NCBI GenBank assembly: GCA_016712275.1
Contig: JADJRI010000018.1
Coordinates: 1-64,000, forward strand
Length of the DNA: 64,000 nucleotides
Source: Planctomycetota bacterium
GTDB taxonomy: Bacteria; Planctomycetota; Phycisphaerae; UBA1845; UTPLA1
Reading direction: 5' to 3'
Shown one piece after another: positions 1 through 9,491 of the stretch. The translations under genes were made by a program, and so were the position numbers. The notes beneath the pieces are model-generated. The model saw nothing but the letters and a program-made list of their open reading frames with translations, did no database searches and was not told the DNA's origin. Position 1 is the first letter of the stretch. The number at the start of each line of letters is the position of its first letter.

Positions 1-1111
1 GCGGCGAGACCGACGTAGTCAAAACGTCGACCATCACCGGCGAAGGCATCGACGAATTGCTCGCCCATCTCGCCACGTTGTCGGACGTTCTCGAGCTCAA
101 GGCCGATCCGTCCATTGCCGCCACCGGCACGGTCATCGAAGCCCAGCGCGACGAACAGACCGGCAATCTTGCCCGCATCATCGTGCAGGAGGGCACGCTC
201 AAAACCGGTCAGACGTTCGTCTGCGGCAGCGCCTATGGCGCGTACGCTCGATGAAGGACGATCACGGTCGTTCGATCACCAAGGCCGGACCGGCAACACC
301 GATCGAACTCACCGGCCTGTCGGATGTGCCCGAAGCCGGCGACAAATTTTATGTGCTGTCCAACGCCAAGGAGGCGAAGGAAATTGCCGAGCAGATGGCC
401 GCGCTCCGCCGCGAAGGCGATCTGATCCGCGTGAACAAGCCGAAGACGCTCGAGTCCATGTTTGCTCAGGCGGCCGAAGGCGAGATTCCCGAATTGAACC
501 TCATCGTCCGCGCCGATACGCAGGGCTCGGTCGACGCCCTCAAGCAGGAGCTATCGAGCTTCCCGTCGAACGAAGTGAAGCTCACCATTCTCCATGCCGG
601 CGTCGGCACCGTCAGCGATTCGGATATTTCCCTCGCCCAGGCCAGCGGCGCGATCATCATTGCCTTCCACGTCGTTCCCGATCCGGCGACCCAACGCAAG
701 GCCGATACCGTCGGTGTCGAAATCCGCATGTACAAGATCATCTACGAGGCCAAGGACGATATTAAGAAGGCCCTCGAAGGCCTGCTGGAGCCGGAGGAAA
801 AAATTGAATCGCGCGGCCGAGCCGAGGTGCGCGAGGTGTTCCACATCACCAAGGTAGGCAAGGCGGCGGGCTGTTTCGTTCGCGACGGCGTCATCAACCG
901 CAACCACAAGGTGCGCGTCGTGCGCGACGGCGTTGTGGTCAAGGACAACGGCACGCTCGATTCGCTCCGCCGCTTCAAGGATGATGCCAAAGAAGTGAAG
1001 GCCGGCTTCGAGTGCGGCCTCAAGATCGCCGCCTTCGACGACGTGAAACCGGGCGACGTGATCGAAGCCTTCGAAGTCGTGAAGGTGGCGCGCACGTTGA
1101 AGGGGGCATGA
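1..1111 (+). CDS. infB: Translation initiation factor IF-2, C-terminal part (5' truncated by window edge; one frameshift)
   Basis: This is the C-terminal part of the GTPase that brings fMet-tRNA to the 30S subunit. The frame starting at base 3 gives the end of the G domain (TSTITGEGIDELL), then the beta-barrel domain II (TGTVIEAQRDEQTGNLARI). From base 251 the sequence continues in another frame through domains III and IV to the stop at 1109-1111, ending in the fMet-tRNA-binding C2 domain (FEVVKVARTLKGA). The two pieces join if one C is restored near base 240, giving AYGRVRSMKDDHGR as in other IF-2 proteins. The order infB-ylxP-rbfA is the common bacterial arrangement. Identity is certain; only the frame break is in question. 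Confidence 0.96.
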   Translation, partial: RRDRRSQNVDHHRRRHRRIARPSRHVVGRSRAQGRSVHCRHRHGHRSPARRTDRQSCPHHRAGGHAQNRSDVRLRQRLWRVRSMKDDHGRSITKAGPATPIELTGLSDVPEAGDKFYVLSNAKEAKEIAEQMAALRREGDLIRVNKPKTLESMFAQAAEGEIPELNLIVRADTQGSVDALKQELSSFPSNEVKLTILHAGVGTVSDSDISLAQASGAIIIAFHVVPDPATQRKADTVGVEIRMYKIIYEAKDDIKKALEGLLEPEEKIESRGRAEVREVFHITKVGKAAGCFVRDGVINRNHKVRVVRDGVVVKDNGTLDSLRRFKDDAKEVKAGFECGLKIAAFDDVKPGDVIEAFEVVKVARTLKGA

Positions 1112-1137
1112 AGATCGGAAGTGGTTAAAGGTGGCGT

Positions 1138-1172
1138 GAGTGTGGCACCGGATAATAGCCGGTCCCACGCTC
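1138..1172. repeat. Dispersed inverted repeat, copy A
   Basis: A 14-bp imperfect inverted repeat (arms 1138-1151 and 1159-1172, two mismatches, loop containing ATAAT) lies in the 165-bp gap between infB and ylxP. Its core GTGGCACCGG...CCGGTCCCAC belongs to a family seen in several other gaps of this window. It is followed by a short T-rich stretch (GCTTTTGC), so it could also act as a weak terminator. The function is unknown. Confidence 0.6.
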
Positions 1173-1276
1173 GTGCTTTTGCTCGATAAATCCAATTGGC
1201 CTGTGTTTTCCAGGGAGAAGTGTGAAACTGGCGATTCGCTTGCTCCACAATTCTCTGCGGGCAACCAGCACGTAAA

Positions 1277-1556
1277 ATGACAGTCGGCGTTCTGCAACTT
1301 TCGCTGCTCATTCCCGATGCCATGTCGCTGAAGGACAAGCGCCGCGCCATCAAAAGCCTGAAAGACCGGCTGGGCAACAAGCACAATGTCTCGGTGGCCG
1401 AGGTGGACCAGCTCGACGCACCGCGAAAGCCTGATCGCCGTGGCCCTGGTGTCGAACAGCAGCCGCTTCACCGAAAGCTGCCTGTCGAAGATCGTGGACG
1501 AAGTTCGGCAGAATCCGTATGTAAGTCTCGTGGACTACGAAATCGAGTTGTTCTAG
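1277..1556 (+). CDS. ylxP: DUF503 family protein YlxP (one frameshift)
   Basis: This is a DUF503 protein of about 93 residues, the YlxP family commonly encoded between infB and rbfA; its role is presumed to be ribosome or RNA related but is not defined. The N-terminus MTVGVLQLSLLIPDAMSLKD, followed by KRRAIKSLKDRL and NVSVAEVDQLD, is diagnostic. After about base 1418 the family sequence continues in another frame (RESLIAVALVSN ... SLVDYEIELF) to TAG at 1554-1556. Restoring one AC dinucleotide (GCAC to GCACAC) rejoins it as QLDAHRESL. In the unrepaired frame translation runs on into rbfA and would give a false YlxP-RbfA fusion. Confidence 0.85.
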
Positions 1557-1582
1557 GAAGCGCGATAGGCGCCTGCACGAAT

Positions 1583-1996
1583 ATGGCCTTTCGAAAAGAA
1601 CGAGTTTCGCACTTCATTCGCGACGTGGTGAGCGATGCCATCTCCAACCGCATTGCTGATCCGCGTGTCAGCCGGTTTACCAGCGTCACGCGCGTCGAAG
1701 TCTCGCCGGACATGAAGACGGCCCACGTCTATGTCAGCGTCATGGGCGACGAGCGCGACGGCCCACGAACCATGAAGGGCCTTGAGAGCGCCAGAGGCAT
1801 GATCCAGTCGCGGCTGGCAAAGGACATCAATCTGCGGCAGTGTCCGGCCATCCGGTTCCATCTCGACCCCGGCATCAAGAAGGCCATCGACACATTTAAT
1901 CTGATGGCCCCGATCCTGCCTGTTGAGCCGGCCGACGAAAACAGCGAAGATACCGACCCGGATGAAACGACCGAAACGGCCGCCGACGACCGGTGA
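1583..1996 (+). CDS. rbfA: Ribosome-binding factor A
   Basis: RbfA is a small KH-fold protein that binds the 30S subunit and helps mature the 5' end of 16S rRNA. The 137-residue product begins MAFRKERVSHFIRDVVSDAI and contains DPRVSRFTSVTRVEVSPDMKTAHVYVSV, the classic RbfA core. It ends in an acidic Asp/Glu/Thr-rich tail. The ATG at 1583 is chosen because family homology begins exactly there; the same frame is open further upstream only because of the break in ylxP. It lies 26 bp after ylxP and 27 bp before the next gene, consistent with one operon. Confidence 0.93.
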   Translation: MAFRKERVSHFIRDVVSDAISNRIADPRVSRFTSVTRVEVSPDMKTAHVYVSVMGDERDGPRTMKGLESARGMIQSRLAKDINLRQCPAIRFHLDPGIKKAIDTFNLMAPILPVEPADENSEDTDPDETTETAADDR

Positions 1997-2023
1997 GCCC
2001 TTGATACTCATAAGGGACATTGA

Positions 2024-2938
2024 ATGAAGAACGCCCAGGAATACGTTCGCAAGATCAAGCAGCTCAACACCAAGCTGAAGAAGGACGGCAGCAAGGCGAA
2101 TATCGAGAATGTCGATGATTCGACGAAGATTCTTGTGATGGGCATTCTCAGCAATTATGCCGCCGAGCTGCGTGCCGCCGCCGCCATGCGCAAGCTGATG
2201 GAAACGATGGTCGATATGAATGACCTGCGCGTCAGCGCCGTGGCCGATCTGGTGCCGATCATCGGTTTTGATTATCCAAAGGCGCGGCAGGCGGCGATGG
2301 AAATCACCCAGGTTTTCAATTCGATTTTCAACAGCCAACACCACCTCGATGTCAGCTTCCTGAAAGGCCAGTCCAAGAAGGCGGTCAACGCATTCCTGCA
2401 GGGCTTGGACGGGCTTTCGCCCCATACCGCTGCGTTCTTCCGCAACCGGTATCTGGGTCATTCCGACGTACCGCTCGATGAGAACATGTATGCCTATCTC
2501 GTGAAAACGGGCTGCATCCCCGAGGATGTCAGCCATGAAGAGGGGCAGAAGTTCGTCTCGGATCAATTCAAGGATCGCGAAGCCGCCAATTTCTACGCGA
2601 TGTTCAAGAAATTTGCCGCGGCCCATGCCCCGCGCAAGTCCTCGAAAAAGCCGGAGTTGGTGGGGGCCGGTGCCGCCCGATCAAAGGGCTCGCCCGAGGG
2701 TGATTCGGTCGCCGATGAGGATGAGCCTGCCGCTGCCCTGCGCAAGCCCCGCTCAAAGGCCAAATCGTCGCGTCCGGACGCCGCACCGCGTCGCAAGTCG
2801 ACGCGGGCCAAAGCCGATAAGGCGAGCGGCAAGACGGCTGCAAGGGCGAAGGCCGACAAACCGGCCGAAAAGAGGGGCCATCGCAAAAATAGCGGTTACT
2901 CGACTAGAATGCCGTTACGGAGGACGGGATTACGGTGA
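2024..2938 (+). CDS. HhH-GPD-like protein with basic, histone-H1-like C-terminal tail
   Basis: The product has 304 residues. Residues about 30-170 look like a helix-hairpin-helix-GPD glycosylase fold: LDGLSPHTAAFF at about 128-139 sits where Nth has LPGVGRKTA, and VPLDENMYAYLVKTG at about 149-163 matches the PVDTHVxR...G segment. The catalytic-type Asp (D152) is kept. The lysine of bifunctional endonuclease III is replaced (SPHTAA), and the four-Cys Fe-S cluster is absent (one Cys, C164). From about residue 203 the chain is Lys/Arg/Ala/Pro-rich with repeated KAD/AKAD units. It lies in the infB-rbfA operon, and its stop overlaps the next gene's GTG start in GTGA. Family by inspection; glycosylase activity is not established. 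Confidence 0.6.
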   Translation: MKNAQEYVRKIKQLNTKLKKDGSKANIENVDDSTKILVMGILSNYAAELRAAAAMRKLMETMVDMNDLRVSAVADLVPIIGFDYPKARQAAMEITQVFNSIFNSQHHLDVSFLKGQSKKAVNAFLQGLDGLSPHTAAFFRNRYLGHSDVPLDENMYAYLVKTGCIPEDVSHEEGQKFVSDQFKDREAANFYAMFKKFAAAHAPRKSSKKPELVGAGAARSKGSPEGDSVADEDEPAAALRKPRSKAKSSRPDAAPRRKSTRAKADKASGKTAARAKADKPAEKRGHRKNSGYSTRMPLRRTGLR

Positions 2939-5900
2939 GCCAGACCCAGCGAACTCATTTGACGCGACGTCGCACTCGACTTTCGCGCGTTTACAATTCC
3001 CTCGGCTTGATCGCAGCGGTCGCGATTTTCGGCCAATCATCGGCCTGCTCGCAAACGAATACTCCGACGGTTCACAAGAGCGGCGTCACCGATTCGGTGT
3101 CGTCCCCATCGGCCGACCGCGCGAGAATGCCGCTCGACCAGATCGGCCCATCGCCGCAATTCCCCATAGCCAAAGAGAAGCCGTCGGCGACGATCGATCC
3201 GGACCCCCGCGCCGTTCGGCAACTGGATCGCGCCCGTAAGCGGTTCGAGGAGCAGAATTGGGCCGATGCGCTGACCGCGCTGGAAAAGGCGCTGCAGATC
3301 GAACCCTCGCTCGATGAAGCCCGAATTCTGTTTGCCAACGCATCGATGCATATGGGCAATCTTGCGGCCGCGCGGGAACAACTCGCGCAGGTTCTGGCCC
3401 GAAGCCCGAAGGCGATTGCGGCCCATTGGCTTCTGGGCGAACTGGCGATTCGTGATCACAAGGAAGAAGAGGCCATCGCCGAGTTTCGTCTGGCGCTGCT
3501 GGCATCGAATGAGGGCGAGCCCACTGCGGAGACCGCGCTGGCCAGACTTTCGCTGGCACAACTGCTTCAGCGGGAGGGCTATCTCGCCGCCGCCGCTGAA
3601 CAGTATGAGGCGTATTCGGGAATGATTCAGTCGCCCTCCAAGGCCATGCAGTCGAGCCGCGAACTTCGCGACGCGATGGAGCAATTTCGCGATAAAGTTC
3701 CAGTTCAACTGGGAGACATCTATTCGACACTCCATGAACCCGCCCGCGCGCTGGCGGCCTATGAGTCGGCTCTGAATGAAAAACCCGGGGATGGGTCGCT
3801 GCAAAGAAGAGAATTCTCGCACTGGCGAAGGCCGGTCGCTCTGAGGATGCCCTGGCGGCGGCGCGGCAGTGGCCGAACGAAGTCGGCCGATCCAGCGCGC
3901 TGGAGCTGCTGAAGGAAGTTTGCGACCTCATCGGCAAACCGGGTCAATACGATGCCGAGATATTGGCACTGTCCAAAACCGCGACCGACGCGAATTCGGC
4001 GATGTCATTGGCCAGGCTCCTCATCGAGCGGGGCAAGCTGAATGAAGCCGGCGACCTGTTGGCCGCGGTTTCCAGCAAAGAGGAAGTCCCGCCGGAATTC
4101 ATGTTTGTCCGTGCCGACTTGGCGGTGCGACGCACAGACGCGGCCGACGCTTATGAAGTGCTATCGGGCATAATCAGGAAATGGCCGGCGGAATTCGATC
4201 GCGCCATGGCGATGGCAAGCGACCCGGCCATTGCCGCTGCATTTCGCAAGTTCGCCGAAGAAAAGGCCGGCGCCACGCCCGACGATGTGCATGCCCGGCT
4301 GATTCTGGCGCAATTGCTGATCGCGGACGGCCGGCGGAATGAAGCAATCGCAATTCTTCGCGACGTTGTTAACAAGTATCCGAAGCTCGGGCCCGCACAT
4401 GCCGCGCTGGCGGTCAGCCTTCGCGCCGGGAAAAACTGGGATGAAACCATCAAGGCTGCGGATGAAGCCATTGCCAATGGCGTCAAGTCGGTTGGGGTCT
4501 GTCTCGCGAAAGCCGATTCCCATGCCGCGCTCGATCAGGACGAAGCCGCCGAGAATGCCTACCTTGCGGCATTTGAGGCCGACAAAACCTCGGGCGAGGC
4601 GCTCTTTCGCCTGGCCGAACTTGCCTCGCGCCGCGGCCAGTATCGCCGCTGCGAGCAGTTGTATCGGCGCGTACTCGACGATGTTGATCCGCGGCACATG
4701 CTTGCCCGCGAACGACTCGTTGTTCATTACTTGAACAGGGGCGACATCGACAAGTGCCGCGAGTATTTCGGTGATTTTGCGGCGCTCAAGCTGGCCGGGC
4801 CCAGCGAGCGCGTTGCCGGGCCATGCTCGCCCTCACGACCAGCACGGCCGACTCCGCCTCAGGGCCGACTCGATGAATATCTGGCGGCACTGGGTGAGAT
4901 ACTCAAGGATTATCCCAACGACGCGGCCACCCACGCCGAAATCGCCCGCAGTCATGGCGCCGTGAACCATTACGACGACGCGCTGGCTTCGATCGATCGG
5001 GCCGTCGACCTCGATCCGGACGATGTCAGCGCCCGCGAGCTGAAGGCCAGCCTGCTTGCCAAGCTGCTGCGCTTCCATGACGCGGCGGTCGTGGTGCGCA
5101 GTTTGCTCGCCGATCGCCCGCGCGATCTCGGCTATTTGCAGGATTTGCTTCGCTTTGCCGACAGCGAGGGCGATTGGGACACCGCGGCGACACTACTGCG
5201 TGAGTTTCTCGCCCGCGACGACCTGAAGGCCCAGCGTTCGGCCTTCACGAGCATGCTCATCAACACACTTATCCATGCCGAACGGTGGGATGAGGCCATT
5301 GAGGCTGCAAAAAAATGGCTCGACGATTCACCGGAAGATGTTCTCCGCCGGGGCATGTATCTCGCCGCCCTCGGCCGGGCCGGGCGTCACGACGAGGCTG
5401 TCGCCTTGGCGAAGGATTATCTTGCAAAGGAGCCGGACAATCGTGTCACACAGATGACGCTGCTTCAGCGGCTGCAGGAAGCGAAGCGTTTCACCGAAGC
5501 CATTCAATACACTCTTTCGTGGCTGGGCGACGCGCCGGACGACATTGATCTCAACTTGGCGCTCATTCGCCTTTGCTGGTCGGCCCGGAAGTGGGACGAG
5601 GCCATCGAAATTGCTCGCACCAACGCCGAGCGTTCAGAAAGTCGCACGTCATTCGAATCCCTGCTGGGAGACACTTACCGTTTCGCGCGGCGGTACGATG
5701 AGGCCATCGAACTGTATAAGGAACGTGTGGCCAAGTGGGAGAAGCGCCGCCGTAAGCTGGAAACAGAACTGCGTCGTGCGGCCGATCCGACAAAGGAGCG
5801 CAAAACGCTGATCGAACTGCGCGAATCCATCGCCGAAGCCAAACAGGCCAACTACTCCCTTGTCGGCGTGCTCATCTCGGCGGAGCGATACGCTCAGGCT

Positions 5901-6541
5901 GAACGGGCCATCAATCGATTGCTCAGACCCGAACTCGAAGCCCGCGAGGGCGGCCAACCCTTCGACCAGAGCATGGTGATCGATCTCCGAAACCTACTCT
6001 CCGAAATTTATCAGGACACCGACCGCCTCAGCCAGTCGGTTCAGCAGCTCGAAGAAATCTACAAGATGGACCCCGAGGATCCCGGTATCAACAACAACTT
6101 CGGATACACGCTTGTCGATTCCGGACTCGATCTCGACCGGGGCGAGCGGATGATTCGATTTTCACTGGCCCAGAATCCCAAATCCCACGCCAGCCTCGAC
6201 AGCCTCGGCTGGGCGCTCGCCAGCGCGGCCGTTTCGACGATGCCGTGAACTATCTGCGTCAATCCCTGAGAATCGCCGACGGCGAGGAGCCTGTCCTGCA
6301 CGACCATCTGGGCGACGCGTTTTATCGCAAGGGCGACCAGGCGGCGGCCGAATCGGAATGGAAGAAGGCCCTGAAAATGTGCGATCCGAAGCATGATCCG
6401 CCACCGGACCGCGACCGCCGAATTCTCTACGAATCGCTGAGCAAGAAACTCAATGCGCTCGAAAAAAGCCTGGATGTGGAGACAGCCCCAATCGGCGGCG
6501 CAACGTCCCAGCCTGCCATGTCGCTCCATTCCGACCGCTGA
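2935..6541 (+). CDS. Large TPR-repeat lipoprotein (two frameshifts plus a likely compensated pair)
   Basis: A protein of about 1,200 residues built almost entirely of tetratricopeptide repeats (for example WADALTALEKALQIEPSLDEA and NHYDDALASIDRAVDLDPDD), probably a periplasmic scaffold. The GTG start at 2935 follows ACGGAGGA and gives a signal peptide ending in a lipobox-like SSAC. The reading frame breaks near 3805, where one A is lost in an AAA run, and near 6225, where one C is lost to give ALAQRGRFDDAVNYL. Between about 4808 and 4860 a Pro/Arg-rich stretch reads naturally in another frame (ARCRAMLALTTSTADSA), suggesting two further indels that cancel out. Its specific role is unknown. Start and stop are well supported. 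Confidence 0.75.
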
Positions 6542-6643
6542 GCCAAACGCCGAAGTATCCGTTATCATGCCCTGATTGTCTGACGGCGGGCGACGCTGCC
6601 GCCCCTTGTCATCGTTTATTCATCAAGAATTCGAGGGTTTTCC

Positions 6644-7389
6644 ATGGCAGGCCACAGCAAATGGGCCAACATAAAGCACAAGAAGGGCGTTAACGACACG
6701 CGCCGGGGCAAGCTCTGGAGCAAGCTCGCGCGAAACGTCATCGTCGCCGCCAAGACCGGCGGCGGCGACCCATCCGCCAATCTCACGCTTCGCTACGCCA
6801 TTGAAAAGGCGAAGGAAGCCAATATGCCCAACGACACCATCGACAAGGCCATCAAGAAGGGCACCGGCGAACTCGGTGCTGAGCAGTTTTTGCCAGCCTC
6901 ATACGAAGGCTACGGCCCCGGCGGAGTCGCGGTGATCGTCGATGCCCTGACGGACAACCCGGCCCGCACCGCGCCGGAAATAAAGAAGATCTTTGAACGC
7001 GGCGGCGGAAACCTTGGCCAACCCAATTGTGTTAGCTGGAATTTTTCTCGGAAGGGGATATTCGGAGTCAGCACGGCCGATGTCACGGAAGATGCACTGA
7101 TGGAGATAGTTCTCAAGGCCGGCGCCGAGGATGTTCAGCCCGATGGCGACGTATTCGAAGTCACCTGTGAAGTGGCGGCCTACGACTCGGTAAAACGCGC
7201 GCTGGAAGCCGGGAAAATCCCGACGCAATCTTCGGAAATCACCATGATTCCGGGAACGCGCGTGACGGTTGATCCCGAAACAGCCCAGCGCGTCCTCAAA
7301 ATGATCAAGGCCCCAGGGACAACGACGATGTGCAGCAGGTTTACAACAATCTCGAACTGACCGACGAACTCATCGCCAAAATGGCGTAG
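6644..7389 (+). CDS. yebC: YebC/PmpR family protein (frameshift near the 3' end)
   Basis: YebC/TACO1 proteins bind DNA or ribosomes and are linked to transcription control and relief of translational stalling. The start MAGHSKWANIKHKKGVNDTR is diagnostic and is followed by the conserved ANMPNDTIDKAIKKGTG and EGYGPGGVAVIVDALTDNP. The frame is lost near base 7312. One missing base restores DNDDVQQVYNNLELTDELIAKMA and the stop TAG at 7387-7389. Without the repair the C-terminus is replaced by an unrelated 15-residue tail. It stands alone, 102 bp after the TPR gene. Confidence 0.94.
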
Positions 7390-7390
7390 C

Positions 7391-7410
7391 GTCCGGCCGC
7401 CGTACCGGAC
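7391..7410. repeat. Hairpin just after yebC
   Basis: GTCCGG (7391-7396) and CCGGAC (7405-7410) form a perfect 6-bp stem two bases after the yebC stop; no T-run follows. The 13-mer GCCGTACCGGACG at 7399-7411 is repeated exactly at 7477-7489. It may be a transcription-end structure or part of the complex leader that follows. Confidence 0.4.
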
Positions 7411-7530
7411 GGAATGTTTCCGTGTCCCGCACCGGGCGGAATATGCACCGTCGCCGCTGCGAACACGGATTGTGCAGCCGTACCGGACGCGAAATGATCA
7501 AACCTGCACATGACCAAATGCGTGTGCTCT

Positions 7531-7690
7531 TGATTAGCCCATCGCCAACGGAGTAGGGCGAATGGAGAAGACGTCAGGGTTTGCCATGACTTTTTCTGCG
7601 GAACAGAATCAGTGTGAACCGCAGGACACCTGCCGATGGGTGTGGAACAGGCTAATAACCTGTTCCACACCCATCGAGAAAAAGTCTCGA
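7531..7690 (+). promoter_or_regulatory. Structured leader of the btuF-like gene; riboswitch-like alternative pairing
   Basis: The 358-bp gap between yebC and the btuF-like gene has no gene. CGATGGG at 7634-7640 can pair with CCCATCG at 7538-7544, enclosing 89 nt, or with the identical CCCATCG at 7670-7676, where it forms the base of a perfect 18-bp hairpin. The enclosed region ends in CAGGACACCTGCC (7622-7634), close to the CAGGAKACCKGCC element of cobalamin riboswitches. Other cobalamin-core elements are weak or missing. A second perfect hairpin (TCGAGA/TCTCGA, 7674-7690) overlaps the end. This is a candidate switch, possibly a divergent cobalamin riboswitch; it is inferred from sequence pairing only. 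Confidence 0.35.
7634..7676. repeat. Dispersed inverted repeat, copy B (perfect 18-bp arms)
   Basis: The arms CGATGGGTGTGGAACAGG (7634-7651) and its exact complement (7659-7676) flank the 7-nt loop CTAATAA. The core GTGTGGAACAGG and the CTAATA loop match other members of the dispersed family. It lies inside the btuF leader, where it could act as an expression-platform hairpin. Confidence 0.7.
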
Positions 7691-7747
7691 TTGTCACCGT
7701 AATTTGTTCCTCGACGCGTGGTCGTTCCCGTGCCTTATGGAGTTTCC

Positions 7748-8677
7748 GTGCCTAATAAATTGCGACGACCCGTGTTCGTAATTCTAGTTGTCGCAATGCT
7801 ACTTCACTGTGATCGCAACGCAGTCAACGCCCCAACAACTAATCCCCAAACATCCTCCGGCCTTCAACATCTTCAATCGCCTCCCCGCCGGATCATCACC
7901 ATCTCCCCCAATGCCACCGAGATGATCGCCGCGCTCGGTGCCGCCGACCGGCTCATCGCCGTCAGCGATTATTGCCGGCCGCCCGAATCACAAGAAAGCC
8001 TGCCGCGCATCGGCGGGCTGATCGATCCCAATCTCGAACGAATCATCACGCTCAAGCCCGATCTCGTCATCATTCGCGGTTCCAATCACGAAGTTGAGAA
8101 ACTCTGCGAGACCAACCGCATCGCCTTGTATCGCGATCCTACCGAGAGTTATGCCGACATTTTCCGCACAATTCGCGAGCTCGGCGATCTGCTCAACAGC
8201 AGGCAACAGGCGGCCTCGCTCATCGAGCGCACCGAAAGTCGCATCGACCGCATCGCCAACGCCATCGCGGATCGGCCGCGCCCCCGCGTTCTCTTCACGA
8301 CGGGCCGCACGCCGGAATCTCTGACGCGCGTCACGACCTGCGGCAAGGGCACGTTTGTCGATGAAGTCATCACACGATCCGGAGGTGCGAATATTTTCGG
8401 CGATCTCGACGTCGCCTATCCCGAAGTGAGTCTCGAATCCATTGTGAGTAAACGCCCCGAGGTCATCATCGAAGTGATGCCCGGCACCCCCGATCCGACG
8501 GGGGAATTGCAGGACCGCATGACCGGACAATGGCAAAGACTCGGCGATTTGCCCGCCGTTGTCGATCGTCGCGTTTATGTTCTTACCGACGATGAAATCA
8601 TCATTCCGTCGCCGCGCATCGCCGATGCCATCGCCCGCCTGGTCCGGCTGCTTCACCCGGAGGTGTCGATTGAGTGA
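7748..8677 (+). CDS. btuF: ABC importer substrate-binding lipoprotein, BtuF/FhuD type
   Basis: This is a periplasmic binding protein of the cobalamin/siderophore class (Peripla_BP_2), about 310 residues. Family signatures are RRIITISPNATEMIAALGAADRLIAVS near the N-terminus, GGLIDPNLERIITLKPDLVI, and the C-terminal lobe with VDEVITRSGGANIF and YPEVSLESIVSKRPEVII. The GTG at 7748 is preferred over the in-frame GTG at 7718: it has GGAG six bases upstream and directly gives a signal peptide with a lipobox-like MLLHC. The ATPase and permease genes follow with overlaps. The ligand cannot be proved from sequence; cobalamin is favoured by family resemblance and by the leader structure. Confidence 0.85.
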   Translation: MPNKLRRPVFVILVVAMLLHCDRNAVNAPTTNPQTSSGLQHLQSPPRRIITISPNATEMIAALGAADRLIAVSDYCRPPESQESLPRIGGLIDPNLERIITLKPDLVIIRGSNHEVEKLCETNRIALYRDPTESYADIFRTIRELGDLLNSRQQAASLIERTESRIDRIANAIADRPRPRVLFTTGRTPESLTRVTTCGKGTFVDEVITRSGGANIFGDLDVAYPEVSLESIVSKRPEVIIEVMPGTPDPTGELQDRMTGQWQRLGDLPAVVDRRVYVLTDDEIIIPSPRIADAIARLVRLLHPEVSIE

Positions 8678-9491
8678 CGCACCTCAGGCACTACTGGGTT
8701 TGGATCGCCTCACCTATGGATTCCCCCTTCGGCCGGATTTTCTCAAGCCCGTCTTGGCAACGATGAATGCCGGCGAATGCTGGGCCATTGTCGGTCCGAA
8801 CGGCGCCGGCAAAAGCACACTGCTGCGCCTTGCGGCTGGCCTTCGATCGCCCTCATCCGGTCGCGTTTTGATTGACGGCAGCGACCTGCGCGCCATTCCC
8901 CCGCGCGAACTGGCCCGGCGGCTTGCATTTCTGCCGCAGAATCCGCAGAGCGATTTCCCATTGCCGGTCGCGGACGTGGTTCTCATGGGCCGATTTCCCC
9001 ATCGGCGGTTTGGCCTCTTTGAAAATGCCGCCGACCGGATGGTGGCCGACGAAGTTATGGCATTAACACAAACGCGTCAGTTTGCCGATCGAACCCTTTC
9101 ATCGCTTTCCGGCGGCGAAGCCCAGCGCGTGCATGTCGCGTCTGCTCTGGCGCAGCAACCCTCGATTCTGCTGCTCGATGAACCCACCGCCGCGCTCGAT
9201 TTACAATACCAGCTATCGATTTTCGAGCTGGTTCGAACGCTGGCGGTCGAAAGACAAAAGCTCGTCGTGGTTGTCACCCACGATCTCAATCTAGCCGCCA
9301 GATTTTGCACCCACATTCTCCTTCTGCACGACGGCCGATGTATCGCGACCGGCACACCGGCCGACGTCCTTAAGCCGTCGATTCTCGAACCCGTCTACGG
9401 CGTGCGCATGGGCACGGCGTCGACAGCGGATGGAACGCGCGTTTTGGTGCCGCAAGTATCGCCGGAACGGCAAGGGGCAGTGCCTTCATGA
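8670..9491 (+). CDS. btuD: ABC importer ATPase, BtuD/FecE type
   Basis: This is the cytoplasmic ATPase of the importer. Walker A is GPNGAGKST, the Q-loop is LPQNPQSDF, the signature is LSGGEAQRV, Walker B is ILLLDEPTAALD, and the switch is VVTHDLNLAARF. The proposed start is TTG at 8670, seven bases after GGAGG (8659-8663). It lies inside the 3' end of btuF (8-bp overlap), so translation is probably coupled. An ATG further upstream in the same frame would lie deep inside btuF and is rejected. The gene ends in an ATGA overlap with the permease. The length of about 273 residues is usual for the family. Confidence 0.88.
   Translation: MSDAPQALLGLDRLTYGFPLRPDFLKPVLATMNAGECWAIVGPNGAGKSTLLRLAAGLRSPSSGRVLIDGSDLRAIPPRELARRLAFLPQNPQSDFPLPVADVVLMGRFPHRRFGLFENAADRMVADEVMALTQTRQFADRTLSSLSGGEAQRVHVASALAQQPSILLLDEPTAALDLQYQLSIFELVRTLAVERQKLVVVVTHDLNLAARFCTHILLLHDGRCIATGTPADVLKPSILEPVYGVRMGTASTADGTRVLVPQVSPERQGAVPS

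Noticed and set aside
1553..2626. Minus-strand frame of about 357 codons opposite rbfA and the HhH gene
   Set aside because: Covers two well-supported plus-strand genes; no motif, no ribosome-binding site.
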